Part shown: positions 35,596-44,668 of the stretch, one piece after another
Layout of the letters: each line of letters starts with the position of its first letter
Numbering within the stretch: the first letter of the stretch is position 1
Origin: Lachnospiraceae bacterium
Lineage (GTDB): Bacteria > Bacillota > Clostridia > Lachnospirales > Lachnospiraceae
Reading direction: 5' to 3'
Length of the DNA stretch: 64,000 nt
NCBI GenBank assembly: GCA_910575255.1
Contig: CAJTEM010000017.1
Span: 50,328-114,327, forward strand
Made by a program: the position numbers and the translations under genes
Notes under the pieces: model-generated
What the model saw: the letters and a program-made list of their open reading frames with translations, nothing else
Told to the model about the DNA's origin: nothing
Database searches by the model: none

Positions 35596-35893
35596 CATTG
35601 CTTTTCATGGCTGAAATGCGGTTGTAGTTTTCAAGGGGATAGCGTATAATGAAACTAACTGTAAATGGGGATTTGAGGAGGCAAATCAGTAGCCGAGGGA
35701 AACCTTTAGAATGATATTTGTCTGATATCGAGAGAGGGAAAACGTCCTTGATCTCCAACACTGCCCGAATCATGGCAACGGCGACTTCCTGTTGTCTGGG
35801 CGATGCGCTTTCCCACAGTTCCGCCAGCTCCCGTATTTTGCTGACCTCATTCTCTGCCAGAGCATCCCGAAGCAGATAATCAGGGGAGACCAT
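35591..35893 (-). pseudogene. probable gene fragment, helical protein
   Basis: The first 50 codons from 35893 read as plausible protein (LLRDALAENEVSKIRELAEL, SASPRQQEVAVAMIRAVLEI), predicted helical. The rest is unlike protein and runs into the ferredoxin promoter. I do not recognise a family; it resembles the C-terminal helices of some XRE-type regulators only vaguely. Confidence 0.25.
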
Positions 35894-35937
35894 ATAATAT
35901 TAGCCAATAGACTATAAGTCATGAAAGGGGAAACAAA

Positions 35938-36135
35938 ATGGAACTGAACTATTTTAGGGACAAGCTTTTTGATTTACTGAATGACAGCGAAGGGATGGGG
36001 ATTGCCGATCTGGACGCAGACGAGCGGAACAGCCTGTTCACTGTCAGGACAGAGGATGGGGATGTATTTGAGATCGTTTGCCGGCAGGCAGCGGAGAAGG
36101 GGACGGATGGAGAACCGCAGGCGGATCATTTATAA
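35938..36135 (+). CDS. small hypothetical protein, 65 residues
   Basis: ATG 35938 follows GAAAGGGG and opens a compact acidic protein (MELNYFRDKLFDLLNDSEGM, then GIADLDADERNSLFTVRTED). An amphipathic helix is followed by beta strands (LFTVRTEDGDVFEIVCR), suggesting a small folded domain. It looks like a conserved small protein of Clostridia, but I cannot name the family. No operon partner: the upstream region is leftward debris and the downstream 500 bp is non-coding. Confidence 0.6.
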   Translation: MELNYFRDKLFDLLNDSEGMGIADLDADERNSLFTVRTEDGDVFEIVCRQAAEKGTDGEPQADHL

Positions 36136-36644
36136 CGGAGCCGGTAACCTATAGGGATTGTGCAGGAAGTAAAAATTCTTCTTTGTTTTGCTTCGGTCGG
36201 CGTTGAAAGTCTGGCTGAGATTCTTTCCGCCATTCTTGAAATGTGGTATATCCAAAAATATTTGAAATTTCGGTTTTATTTTTTTGCTTTCCATTCCCGA
36301 AAAATAGCCGTTTCGTGCCATCGGGTGAAAAACAGATAAATTTTATGGTATAATTCAGTGGAGACTTTTACTTTAGCAGGAACGGTATTCTGCCGAAGTA
36401 ATAGGAAAGAACAAAACCCATCAATAGCTTGTGAGGCTTATCGGCAAAGCACGGAAAAACTGAAATCCTATATGCAGCGCCAGTGGAGTTTTGTCAAGGG
36501 AATGGCTGGCATGTTCGGGGAGATGGAATGATAGAGACGCTGGCGCCACACCAGTTCATAGGGCAATTTTTTACAAGACATGGCTGCTTCCGGGGAATAT
36601 GATTGAAACGTAAGGCAGATCACATATTTTATCGGAGGTGCAGA
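36136..36644. other. intergenic stretch with debris
   Basis: About 500 bp without a complete gene. The piece 36425-36531 reads CEAYRQSTEKLKSYMQRQWS ... GMFGEME and could be the C-terminus of a lost protein. The rest is AT-rich. Confidence 0.3.
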
Positions 36645-36807
36645 ATGGATACATTTGAATTGTTTAATAACGGACAATTAGTTTTGCCGGAAAAGGAGGT
36701 TGGCTTTGCGGGGATTGAATGGTCAAAGCATCCGACTTTTAAGGGTGTCGAACTGAAACACATTATCACGGCAAAGGATACAGACGGGAAGTTCAGCTGC
36801 CATTTTG
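36645..36807 (+). pseudogene. N-terminal fragment of a cupin-domain protein
   Basis: ATG 36645 after GGAGGTG opens MDTFELFNNGQLVLPEKEVG, then WSKHPTFKGVELKHIITAKD and GKFSCH, the start of a small cupin. The metal-binding HxH...E motif never appears. After about residue 54 the frame runs into sequence unrelated to cupins and then antisense to the HxlR gene. It is cut at its 3' end, like the genes near 2 kb. Confidence 0.5.
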
Positions 36808-36879
36808 AGAGGGATAGCCGGGATATGCTCACACGGCGGTTGGCGTTTGTGCTTTTAGTCGTTTCGTGTAAAAACCGTG

Positions 36880-37245
36880 TCATTTTTCATACGGATTCTG
36901 CCAGTCGGGGCAGAGGTATGTCTCGCTCCATGCCATCATGGTCTGCAGGACGGGAATGAAGCTCTCCCCAAATTCAGTAAGAGAATATTCCACTTTGGGC
37001 GGGACTTCCTTGTAAATCTCCCGGTGGAGGAAACCGTCACTTTCCAGTTCCCGGAGCTGCTTTGTGAGCGTGGACTGCGTGATGCCGTCAAGGCGGCGCA
37101 TCAGCTCCCCGAACCGCTGGACTTTGTAAAAGGACACATACCATAAGATCAGGATTTTCCATTTGCCGCCGATCACGGACTGGAGCCTGCCCATGGGGAC
37201 GCAGCGGGCGATGGTTTCCTCGTTGTTGAATTTGTTGTCAGCCAT
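36880..37245 (-). CDS. HxlR-family transcriptional regulator
   Basis: A 121-residue winged-helix regulator, complete for the family. IARCVPMGRLQSVIGGKWKI and ILWYVSFYKVQRFGELMRRL form the N-terminal helices, TQSTLTKQLRELESDGFLHR is the recognition unit, and PPKVEYSLTEFGESFIPVLQ is the wing and dimer helix. HxlR proteins respond to electrophiles or redox stress and usually control a divergent gene. The divergent gene here is a radical SAM pseudogene. Its upstream region shares an operator-like motif with the truncated HxlR gene at 2.2 kb. Confidence 0.88.
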   Translation of the reverse strand: MADNKFNNEETIARCVPMGRLQSVIGGKWKILILWYVSFYKVQRFGELMRRLDGITQSTLTKQLRELESDGFLHREIYKEVPPKVEYSLTEFGESFIPVLQTMMAWSETYLCPDWQNPYEK

Positions 37246-37423
37246 TTCATTCCACCTCTTTCCCCATGAGTATATCCCGGCAGTGGGAAAAAATCAAGAT
37301 ACGGTTATTTTTGATATATAGTACGAAAAAGTGAACTACCGACTAAAAAAGACAGTACTTGATTTCATGGAATTTTAGAGGTAATTTAGGACAAAAGAGG
37401 AAAGACGCGAGGAGGAATGAATG

Positions 37424-38289
37424 ATGCACTATACAGGAACCATATGGAGACCGCCCTATGAGGCATCTTCCCTGCTGCTGTAAGTTACCGCGGGCTGTAC
37501 GCACCATAGATGCAAGTTCTGTACGCTTTACGCAGAGCTGCCTTTCCGGTTCAGGATGTCACCAATGGAAGATATAGAAGCGGACTTGAAAGAGGCACAG
37601 AAGATGTACCGCCGATTTATGGGAAGGAAGGTAACCCGGACTTTCCTGACCGGGGCGAACCCTTTCGTGCTGAAATATGACAGGTTGATGGAGATTGCGG
37701 GGCTGATATACAGATATTTCCCGGAGATGGAGACCATCGGCAGCTTTGCCAGAGTGACGGATGTTACGCTGAAAACGGATGAGGAACTGGCGGCTTTGCG
37801 CGGAGCTGGTTATGACGGGCTGACAATCGGCATCGAAACGGCGGATGACGAGGCGCTGCGGTTCATGGATAAGGGATATCTGGCGGCTGACATTCTGGAG
37901 CAGTGCGGCAGGCTGGACAAGGCGGGCATCCGTTACAGCTTTTTCTATCTGACGGGCATATCCGGCGCAGGGCGCGGGGAGGACGGGGCAAGGATTACCG
38001 CCGCTGTATGCAATCAGCTCCATCCTGCCCTGGTCGGCGCGAATATGCTGACCATCTGCCCGGATTCAAGGCTGTACGGGGAAATCCGGCAGGGGAACTG
38101 CAGGTGTTTATCCAGAACTTACAGATACGGACGCACCTTTTTGCCAACTCAAGTTCAAATTTTTACCCGGTCACTGCCTATCTGCCGAAGGAGCGGGATT
38201 CCGTGGTCAGTGAGCTGCAGCACATCATGGATACAGTAAGCGAGGAGGAAATGGCGGAATACCGCAGGAGTTTGAAATCTTTAGGATGA
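37424..38289 (+). pseudogene. radical SAM protein gene with nonsense and frameshift mutations
   Basis: A GGAGG RBS and ATGATG (37421/37424) open MMHYTGTIWRPPYEASSLLL, then an in-frame TAA. The same frame continues VTAGCTHHRCKFCTLY, the radical SAM cluster motif CxxxxCxxC. The TAA therefore replaces a sense codon, most likely CAA. Elp3-like barrel sequence follows (FLTGANPFVLKYDRLMEIAG, GLTIGIETADDEALRFMDKG). Near 38095 a small deletion shifts the frame, and the C-terminus (LQVFIQNLQIRTHLFANSSS) ends at 38289. Not functional without recoding. Confidence 0.75.
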
Positions 38290-38939
38290 GGAATGATACA
38301 AAAGACAGCCGCTGCGTATGGAGTAAAACCATATGCGGCGGTCTGCCGTTTCCGCAGGAAGGCCGGCCTGATAACAGAAATTACTTAAAAAGCAAAAAAC
38401 TTTAGCCCCTCCGGTAATATTCAGATTATCAAGAATTATTGACAACCGTAGCAAAAACTGAATATTTTTATCAAACACAGTGCAAGGGCAGTCAAAGGCT
38501 TATGGGAAAAGTCTGGGCTGTCCTTTTTGTGCGTTTAAGAAGGCAAAAGTAAGTGAGAGAAGTTCCTGTTTGGGAAACGAGCAACCTGAGTCTGGAAGAA
38601 GCAGCGGTTAATCAAATGCCGGCTGTTCGATCACAGTATATCGAGCAGGAATATTCTATCTGACAATGGAGATTATCTTGTTTCTTGCAGTTTTTGCGGG
38701 ACTTGTGGTGTCAAATCAGCTTTGATATGGTACAATGAATGAGTCATATCAAGGCGATTTCCGCCGCGGGCCATGGTAAAATGCTTATAAATCAAATGTT
38801 CTCCGCGTTTCTTACTTAATTTTACCAATATTTCTGGAGAGTCAGACTTGATTGAGTTTATAAAAAGCGGCGTATGATAATTCGTATCTGCCTGACTGGA
38901 AAATCCAGCCTGGAAAATGGCGCATCAAGGAGGCATACT
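38290..38939. other. intergenic stretch with two hairpins
   Basis: About 650 bp without a complete gene. A strong hairpin pairs CCGCTGCGTATGG with CCATATGCGGCGG at 38310-38343, just after the radical SAM pseudogene. A second terminator-like structure (AGGGCAG / CTGTCCTTTTT) lies at 38485-38528. From 38840 the DNA is AT-rich; TTGATT (38848) and TATGAT (38873), 19 bp apart, could start transcription of the next operon. Confidence 0.35.
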
Positions 38940-39359
38940 ATGCAGGAATATATAAAGAACAGGGTACATGAATTGTACTGGAATGATGATATAAACTGTG
39001 CAAGGACAGCAATCATTTGTCTGAGTGAATTATTTGAAACCATGATTGAACCACAGGTAATCTGGTCTGCGGTTGGATTGCATGGTGCAGGCGGGTATAG
39101 GGCGCAATGTGGTTTAGTCGAAGGAACGCTTATGTTTATAGGAATTTATCTTCATGCACTGGGAAAGACAGAAACTGAAATTGTATCTGTCTGTTATGAT
39201 TTTGCGTCTGCTTTTGACAGTACATTTGGCTCATTAAGATGTTTTGAATTACGCCCTGCAGGGTTTTCAGAAAACGACCCGCCCCATATGTGTGAAAATC
39301 TGACTTGTAAGGGTATTGAATTTTCATACCAGTATATTACAAAAATCATTAAGAAGTAA
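38940..39359 (+). CDS. C_GCAxxG_C_C-family putative redox protein
   Basis: A 139-residue protein. ATG 38940 follows AAGGAGG. Conserved features are INCARTAIICLSELF, GLHGAGGYRAQCGLVEGTLM (the GCAxxG-like segment, here GAGGYRAQCG), LRCFELRPAGF and MCENLTCKGIEF. The spaced Cys residues probably bind a metal or cluster, and members are annotated as redox-active proteins. It ends 15 bp before hsdM. The order redox protein then type I methylase may mark the left edge of the accessory island. Confidence 0.75.
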   Translation: MQEYIKNRVHELYWNDDINCARTAIICLSELFETMIEPQVIWSAVGLHGAGGYRAQCGLVEGTLMFIGIYLHALGKTETEIVSVCYDFASAFDSTFGSLRCFELRPAGFSENDPPHMCENLTCKGIEFSYQYITKIIKK

Positions 39360-39374
39360 ACGTGAGGAAAACCA

Positions 39375-41237
39375 ATGATTAATATTCGTAAATTAGAAGC
39401 AGAATTATGGGAATCAGCGGACCTGCTTCGTGCAGGTTCAAAGCTGACATCCAACCAGTACTGTATGCCGGTACTTGGCTTGATTTTTCTGCGTTATGCA
39501 TATAGTCGATTTAAAATGGCAGAGGCGGAAATTCTCAAAAATCGTCCGTCCCGCGGCGGCAGAGTAATGCCGGTAGAAGCAAGTGACTTTGCAGCTAAAA
39601 GTGCACTGTTTCTTCCGAAAGAAGCACAGTACGATTATTTATTAAATCTTCCGGATGATATTGCATCTGCAGGGGTAGTGAATCGAGACGGACAGACAAT
39701 GACCAGCCTTGGTGAAGTAGTGAATAACGCAATGGCACTGATAGAAGAACAAAGCGAACAGCTTACAGGTATATTGCCTAAAAGTTATACTGATTTTTCG
39801 GATGAGATTTTATCAGAGCTTCTTCGTATTTTTAATAACAGTGCACTTGATGAAGTGGGCGGCGATATTATTGGGCGTATCTATGAATACTTTCTCAATA
39901 AATTTGCTAAAAATATTGCATCTGATGATGGTGTCTTCTTTACACCAAAATCTTTGGTAAAAATGATTGTAAATATTATCGAACCCCAAAGTGGTATTTT
40001 GCTTGATCCTGCTTGTGGTTCAGGTGGTATGTTCATTCAGTCCGGCGACTTTGTAAATCAGTCCGGTATGAATGCGAATAGTGCGATGACATTCTATGGG
40101 CAGGAAAAGGTGGAATATAATGCGCAGCTATGTCTGATGAATATGGCTGTTCATGGTCTTACCGGTGTTATTAAATCAGGAGATGAAGCGAACAGTTTCT
40201 ATCACGATGCTCACAACCTTGACGGCTGCTGTGACTATGTAATGGCAAACCCGCCTTTTAATGTGGACAAAGTGAAAGCAGAATCCTGTGAAAGCGCAAA
40301 ACGCCTGCCCTTTGGTATGCCAGGTGTCAATAAAAATAAAGAAGTTGGAAACGGAAACTATTTGTGGATTTCTTACTTCTACAGCTATTTGAATGAAAAA
40401 GGCCGTGCCGGTTTTGTTATGGCTTCGTCTGCAACGGACGGCCAGGGCAAAGACAAGGATATTCGTCAGAAATTAGTAGAAACAGGCCATGTAGATGTAA
40501 TGATCAGCGTGGGAAATAACTTCTTTTACACAAAATCTCTGCCCTGTTCTCTGTGGTTCTTTGATAAAAATAAAAACAAAGCAATCAAGGATAAAGTTCT
40601 GTTTATTGATGCCAGAAACTATTACACAGTCGTTGATCGTACCTTGAATGAATGGTCAGAATGGCAGCTTAAAAATTTAAATGCTATTGTATGGCTCTAT
40701 CGTGGTGAAACAGAAAAATACACAGCATTATTGGATGAATATAGAACTATATTAGGAAATGGCGATTTTGAAGATATTCTTTTTCAGATGAAAGATGAGT
40801 GGAAAGACCTGCAGAAGCGTGCAAAAATTGAAGTGGAACACGCAGGGCGAGGCGATAAAAAACGTATTCAGGCTGAATATGACAAAATGATTGCCAGTAA
40901 GAATGAAGAAGTCACTGTGGCAAAGGAAGCAAACTGGCTGTATGAAAAATTTGGCGACGGTGAATATAAAGATATTCTCGGTCTTTGCAAGGTGGCTTAT
41001 ACAACAGATGGCGCTAAAGATAATGGAAAAGATGAAAATGAAAACAAAATCAGTATTGAAGAAAAAGGCTGGTCTCTGACACCAGGGGCCTATGTTGGCG
41101 TTGCGCCTGTAGAAGATGACGGGGTGGATTTTGAAGAGCGTATGGCTGAAATTCATCGGGAACTTTTATCTTTGCAGGCGGAATCTAATAAGCTGACGGA
41201 AACTATCTCTAAGAATATGAAGGAGATGGGGTTATGA
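39375..41237 (+). CDS. hsdM: type I restriction-modification DNA methyltransferase subunit
   Basis: A 620-residue N6-adenine methyltransferase. The N-terminal HsdM_N domain (ELWESADLLRAGSKLTSNQY) is followed by the SAM-binding motif LLDPACGSGGMFIQS near residue 210 and the catalytic motif MANPPFNVD near 290. A long helical C-terminal part (IEVEHAGRGDKKRIQAEYDK) would contact HsdS. It is full length and overlaps hsdS by ATGA (41234-41237). No hsdR is present anywhere in the following 20 kb, so the locus as seen can methylate but not cut. Confidence 0.93.
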   Translation: MINIRKLEAELWESADLLRAGSKLTSNQYCMPVLGLIFLRYAYSRFKMAEAEILKNRPSRGGRVMPVEASDFAAKSALFLPKEAQYDYLLNLPDDIASAGVVNRDGQTMTSLGEVVNNAMALIEEQSEQLTGILPKSYTDFSDEILSELLRIFNNSALDEVGGDIIGRIYEYFLNKFAKNIASDDGVFFTPKSLVKMIVNIIEPQSGILLDPACGSGGMFIQSGDFVNQSGMNANSAMTFYGQEKVEYNAQLCLMNMAVHGLTGVIKSGDEANSFYHDAHNLDGCCDYVMANPPFNVDKVKAESCESAKRLPFGMPGVNKNKEVGNGNYLWISYFYSYLNEKGRAGFVMASSATDGQGKDKDIRQKLVETGHVDVMISVGNNFFYTKSLPCSLWFFDKNKNKAIKDKVLFIDARNYYTVVDRTLNEWSEWQLKNLNAIVWLYRGETEKYTALLDEYRTILGNGDFEDILFQMKDEWKDLQKRAKIEVEHAGRGDKKRIQAEYDKMIASKNEEVTVAKEANWLYEKFGDGEYKDILGLCKVAYTTDGAKDNGKDENENKISIEEKGWSLTPGAYVGVAPVEDDGVDFEERMAEIHRELLSLQAESNKLTETISKNMKEMGL

Positions 41238-42379
41238 GTTGGGAGAAGGTAAAATTAGGTAATGTGTCTGAATCTTGCTTGGGGAAAATGTTAGATCAAA
41301 GGAAAAATAAGGGGACATATAAGCCATATCTTGCAAATGTTAATGTGCGTTGGGGATCTTTTGATTTGAACAATCTTCAAGAAATGAAATTTGAAGAGGA
41401 TGAGGATGAAAGATATGGTATAAAATATGGAGATTTGATTATATGTGAAGGCGGAGAACCCGGAAGATGTGCGATTTGGAAAGAAGAACTTCCAAATATG
41501 AAAATTCAAAAAGCTTTACATCGTGTAAGAGTAAATGAAGAAATGGACTATAGGTATGTCTATTATTGGTTCCTTTTAGCTGGCAAACAGGGTGCTCTTA
41601 AACAGTATTACACAGGTGCAACAATAATGCACATTCCTGGTCAAAAGCTTAAAGAAGTTGTAATAGATAAACCACCATTGGGTGTTCAAAGACGGATTGG
41701 ATATTATTTGGAATCTTTTGATAATCTGATTGAAAACAATCAAAAACAAATCAAACTCCTCGAAGAAGCAGCACAGCGTCTCTACAAAAGATGGTTTATT
41801 GATTTGCGTTTTCCGGGATATGAAAATGTGAAGATTGTTGATGGCGTGCCGGAGAAGTGGGAAAAAGTTAGCCTTGCAGAAATAGCACCTATAGTTACTG
41901 GTAAAAAAGACGCTAATTTTGGAATAAATAGTGGAAAATATTTGTTTTTTACTTGCGCTCAAGAACCAATTAAAGCACCATCGTACTCATTTGACTGCGA
42001 TGCGGTTATCTTAGCGGGAAATGGGGATTTCAATGTTAAGCTTTATAGAGGACGGTTCGAAGCGTATCAGAGGACATATGTGTTTTCTCCGTATAATTCA
42101 AACAATTTATATCTGCTGTATTATGCAGTGAAAGATAATATGTGCCAGTTGTTCCAAGGTGCAAGCGGCTCAACGATTAAGTTTCTCACAAGGAGGATGC
42201 TGGAGGATATATTAGTTTTTGTGCCCGATGAAAAAGTTCTGATTCAATTCAATCGGAATTGCGAACTATTTCAAAAGAAAATTGAGGCACTAAAAGCACA
42301 GATTATATTGGCACAGGAAATTCGTGATCGTTTATTGCCGAAACTGATGAGTGGAGAAATTGAGGTGTGCTTTGAGTGA
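41234..42379 (+). CDS. hsdS: type I restriction specificity subunit
   Basis: A 381-residue specificity protein with two target-recognition domains. The first spans about residues 1-155 and the second about 205-345, separated by the conserved helices SFDNLIENNQKQIKLLEEAA / QRLYKRWFIDLRFPGYE. The C-terminal helix IEALKAQIILAQEIRDRLLP completes the repeat. Each domain reads one half of a bipartite DNA site, which cannot be deduced. There is no second hsdS or recombinase next to it, so no sign of shuffling. The next gene starts inside its 3' end. Confidence 0.92.
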   Translation: MSWEKVKLGNVSESCLGKMLDQRKNKGTYKPYLANVNVRWGSFDLNNLQEMKFEEDEDERYGIKYGDLIICEGGEPGRCAIWKEELPNMKIQKALHRVRVNEEMDYRYVYYWFLLAGKQGALKQYYTGATIMHIPGQKLKEVVIDKPPLGVQRRIGYYLESFDNLIENNQKQIKLLEEAAQRLYKRWFIDLRFPGYENVKIVDGVPEKWEKVSLAEIAPIVTGKKDANFGINSGKYLFFTCAQEPIKAPSYSFDCDAVILAGNGDFNVKLYRGRFEAYQRTYVFSPYNSNNLYLLYYAVKDNMCQLFQGASGSTIKFLTRRMLEDILVFVPDEKVLIQFNRNCELFQKKIEALKAQIILAQEIRDRLLPKLMSGEIEVCFE

Positions 42380-42956
42380 ATTATCTGAATTAGAACATTT
42401 GATTTCAGTTCGTATTATACAGGAAGATGCGGAAGCTATTTATTCTCTATTGAAAACAGAAAGAGATTCCATTGTTTCGATGGAGATAATTCCTTACTAT
42501 GCATTGTTTGTCCAGTCGTGCCAAGAATTTATGGGAGAAGATTTCTTGCCTGAATCGTCAGCTAAATATATAAAAGATATTCGTAACCATATTAAAATAT
42601 ATGCGGATAGTTTTGGAAAATCGCAAAAAAGAGTAGTCTCTGTTGATGATACACAAGATAGGGATTTCAAAGAGCATCTTAGGTTCAAATTCCTGAAAAA
42701 GACAAATATTCATATGAATTTAGGAACATATTGGACAGATGACCGACAAGTGGTAGGAAATACACAACAGTTAGCAGACTTTTTTGCTGTAAAGAGCATG
42801 TTTGATTCTAAACTTAAGGAGAAGAATTATCAAATGGCTTATCAGATAGGTGGTTGTTATGTACTTGATAATCAAGGACAAGTAAATGCCGGATATGCAG
42901 CTGTACCGGGAATTTGGGCTATAATATGTTTCGGATATTATCGAAGAGGAAAATAA
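42372..42956 (+). CDS. unknown protein coupled to hsdS
   Basis: A protein of about 194 residues whose start is probably TTG 42372 (RBS TTGAGGTG), overlapping the hsdS stop; an ATG at 42351 would extend it into hsdS. It reads SELEHLISVRIIQEDAEAIY, then IPYYALFVQSCQEFMGEDFL, KYIKDIRNHIKIYADSFGKS and a C-terminal beta-rich part (YQIGGCYVLDNQGQVNAGYA). Soluble, no membrane segment, no catalytic motif I recognise. Translational coupling to hsdS suggests a role with the methylase. Candidate accessory protein; function unknown. Confidence 0.65.
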   Translation: MSELSELEHLISVRIIQEDAEAIYSLLKTERDSIVSMEIIPYYALFVQSCQEFMGEDFLPESSAKYIKDIRNHIKIYADSFGKSQKRVVSVDDTQDRDFKEHLRFKFLKKTNIHMNLGTYWTDDRQVVGNTQQLADFFAVKSMFDSKLKEKNYQMAYQIGGCYVLDNQGQVNAGYAAVPGIWAIICFGYYRRGK

Positions 42957-43024
42957 TATTCACCCCAATTTTCCGGATAAGCAGCGGGAACACTTTTTTG
43001 TAAAGGGAGTTATTATTTCATCAT

Positions 43025-43375
43025 AACCCGGAAAAGTGGATTCCGGGTTCCTATGTTAAAATCGCTTATTTTCAATCGGAATCTGATATTTTATATCAGG
43101 ATGAAGTTCATGGATCTTTATTGTCACAGGCAGACAGGGTTGTAGGTTTGATATATACAAAATATTTGAAAGGAATCATCTCTTATCAAAATATTACCAG
43201 GGTAGAAACCTATCTTTCGCAGAGGAAAATTGCGACATTGATTGGCGTTAGCTATGATACGGTTCGATATCATATGGAAGATATGAAAAAGCGGAAAATT
43301 ATCGTACGGAAAGGAAACGGACAAAGCGGGAAATGGATATCAAGGATTAACGGTTTAAGAAAGGAGAAGTCCAAG
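43025..43375 (+). pseudogene. AlbA_2/Schlafen-type ATP-binding regulator, internally deleted
   Basis: Readable protein begins at 43025 with NPEKWIPGSYVKIAYFQSES, DILYQDEVHGSLLSQADRV and LIYTKYLKGIISYQNITRVE, the middle of AlbA_2-type putative transcriptional regulators. It then jumps to a C-terminal winged helix, LSQRKIATLIGVSYDTVRYH with MKKRKIIVRKGNGQSGKW. The intervening GHKL-like region (about 150 residues in relatives) and the N-terminus are missing. Non-functional. Confidence 0.55.
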
Positions 43376-43504
43376 ATGATAAAAATACTCTTTATTTGCC
43401 ATGGCAGCACGGCGGATAGCCGGGAATTAGCGGGACTTGTGGGGCAGAACAGGGCAAATCGTGGCAATAGGAGTGGTAAGGTACTACGGTTTTACTACGA
43501 TTGA
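43376..43504 (+). pseudogene. chimeric scrap: ptpA-like start fused to a DUF2971-like end
   Basis: AAGGAGAAG precedes ATG 43376, which reads MIKILFICHGSTADSRELAG. The first ten residues match the start of the intact ptpA (MIKILFVCHG at 48438). The middle TADSRELAGLVGQ resembles nothing firmly. The last residues VLRFYYD are the same as the end of the DUF2971 gene at 48304 (LLRFYYD). It is a recombination product of the two sequences that flank the right end of the island. Confidence 0.5.
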
Positions 43505-43507
43505 GGG
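43482..43507 (+). repeat. direct repeat copy 1 (26 bp)
   Basis: Core TTTTACTACGATTGA preceded by TACTACG. It matches the copy at 48282-48307 at 24 of 26 positions, exactly 4,800 bp away in the same orientation. Each copy spans the last codons and stop of a frame ending RFYYD. Confidence 0.7.
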
Positions 43508-43533
43508 TATTTAAAACTGAAAGTGTGGAAAAC

Positions 43534-43571
43534 AAGACTCGAAGTGCAGTTATTGCATTTTCGGGTCTTTT
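43534..43571 (+). terminator. probable terminator after the fragment cluster
   Basis: Arms AAGACTCGAAGTGCA and TGCATTTTCGGGTCTT with two mismatches, followed by TTTATTATT. It isolates the fic gene from upstream transcription. Confidence 0.6.
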
Positions 43572-43608
43572 ATTATTCCGAAATCAATAAAACATTATTC
43601 CTTTTTAG

Positions 43609-43637
43609 TTGATAATATTCCGAAAATAAGATATACT
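43609..43637 (+). promoter_or_regulatory. sigma-A promoter of the fic gene
   Basis: TTGATA (43609-43614), a 17-bp spacer and TATACT (43632-43637), 27 bp before the ATG at 43664. Confidence 0.65.
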
Positions 43638-43663
43638 ATTGAGGGAAGAGAGGTGTGATCTTT

Positions 43664-44575
43664 ATGTATATTACGGTAAAGCAGGCAGCAGAAAAGTGGG
43701 GAATTTCTGACAGACGGGTGCGTATACTTTGCTCGGAAGGAAAAATTTCGGGAGCTACACGAGAAGGACGTAGTTGGATGATTCCATCAAATGCGAAAAA
43801 ACCGGAGGATGGACGTTTTAAAGCAGCAGAAAGTTTACTGACAGCCATAGACAGGAAGAAAAGAGAACTTGATACCAGACGCCCGTTGACTGAGGGTGAG
43901 CTGGAACGCTTGACTGAGGAATTCATTATTGAATATACTTATAATTCAAATGCAATTGAGGGAAACACCCTAACCCTTCGTGAAACGGATATGGTTTTGC
44001 GTGGTCTGACGATTGACAGAAAGCCGTTAAAAGATCATATGGAAGCAGTCGGGCATAAAGAAGCGTTTGATTTTGTGCGGGATTTGGTAAAAGAGCAGAT
44101 TTCTTTATCGGAGAGTATTATCAAGCAGATACACTATCTTGTATTAGCGGATAAACGGGAGGACCGGGGGGTTTACAGAAGAGTCCCCGTCAGAATTATG
44201 GGTGCGAAACATGAACCGGTACAGCCCTATTTGATCCAGCCTAAAATGGAACAGTTGTTGGAGGCTTATAGGAATAGTACAGATCATATCATTCCCAGGC
44301 TCGCACGATTCCATATTGAATTCGAAGGGATTCATCCTTTTATAGACGGAAATGGCAGAACCGGGAGGCTGCTTATAAATTTGGAATTGATGAAAGCTGG
44401 ATATCCGCCAATTGATATTAAATTTGCAGACCGGATTTCGTATTACAATGCATTCGATGAATACTATGTAAAGCATAATCTTGGTGCGATGGAAAAGTTG
44501 TTTGCAGGTTATGTGAATGCAAGACTGAATAGTTATTTGGAAATGTTAGATAACGAAAATATACAAAAAAGTTAA
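43664..44575 (+). CDS. Fic-family protein with N-terminal DNA-binding domain
   Basis: A 303-residue protein. Residues 1-50 are a MerR/excisionase-like helix-turn-helix (YITVKQAAEKWGISDRRVRI). An N-terminal inhibitory helix carries YNSNAIEGN, matching the (S/T)xxxE(G/N) motif. The Fic core is complete: HPFIDGNGRTGR near residue 223, with catalytic His and the anion-binding loop. Fic enzymes transfer AMP or related groups to target proteins, and the intact inhibitory Glu suggests auto-inhibition. ATG 43664 follows GAGAGG. Its place in a restriction/nuclease island suggests a defence or toxin role, unproven. Confidence 0.9.
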   Translation: MYITVKQAAEKWGISDRRVRILCSEGKISGATREGRSWMIPSNAKKPEDGRFKAAESLLTAIDRKKRELDTRRPLTEGELERLTEEFIIEYTYNSNAIEGNTLTLRETDMVLRGLTIDRKPLKDHMEAVGHKEAFDFVRDLVKEQISLSESIIKQIHYLVLADKREDRGVYRRVPVRIMGAKHEPVQPYLIQPKMEQLLEAYRNSTDHIIPRLARFHIEFEGIHPFIDGNGRTGRLLINLELMKAGYPPIDIKFADRISYYNAFDEYYVKHNLGAMEKLFAGYVNARLNSYLEMLDNENIQKS

Positions 44576-44668
44576 TGGCTGCGGAAAATGAAAGGATTCT
44601 GAGATTCTTTAAAAATATGTGTTGTTTTATAAAGGGCAGAAATGATTAAATCAGGAGGTTGAGATTTC

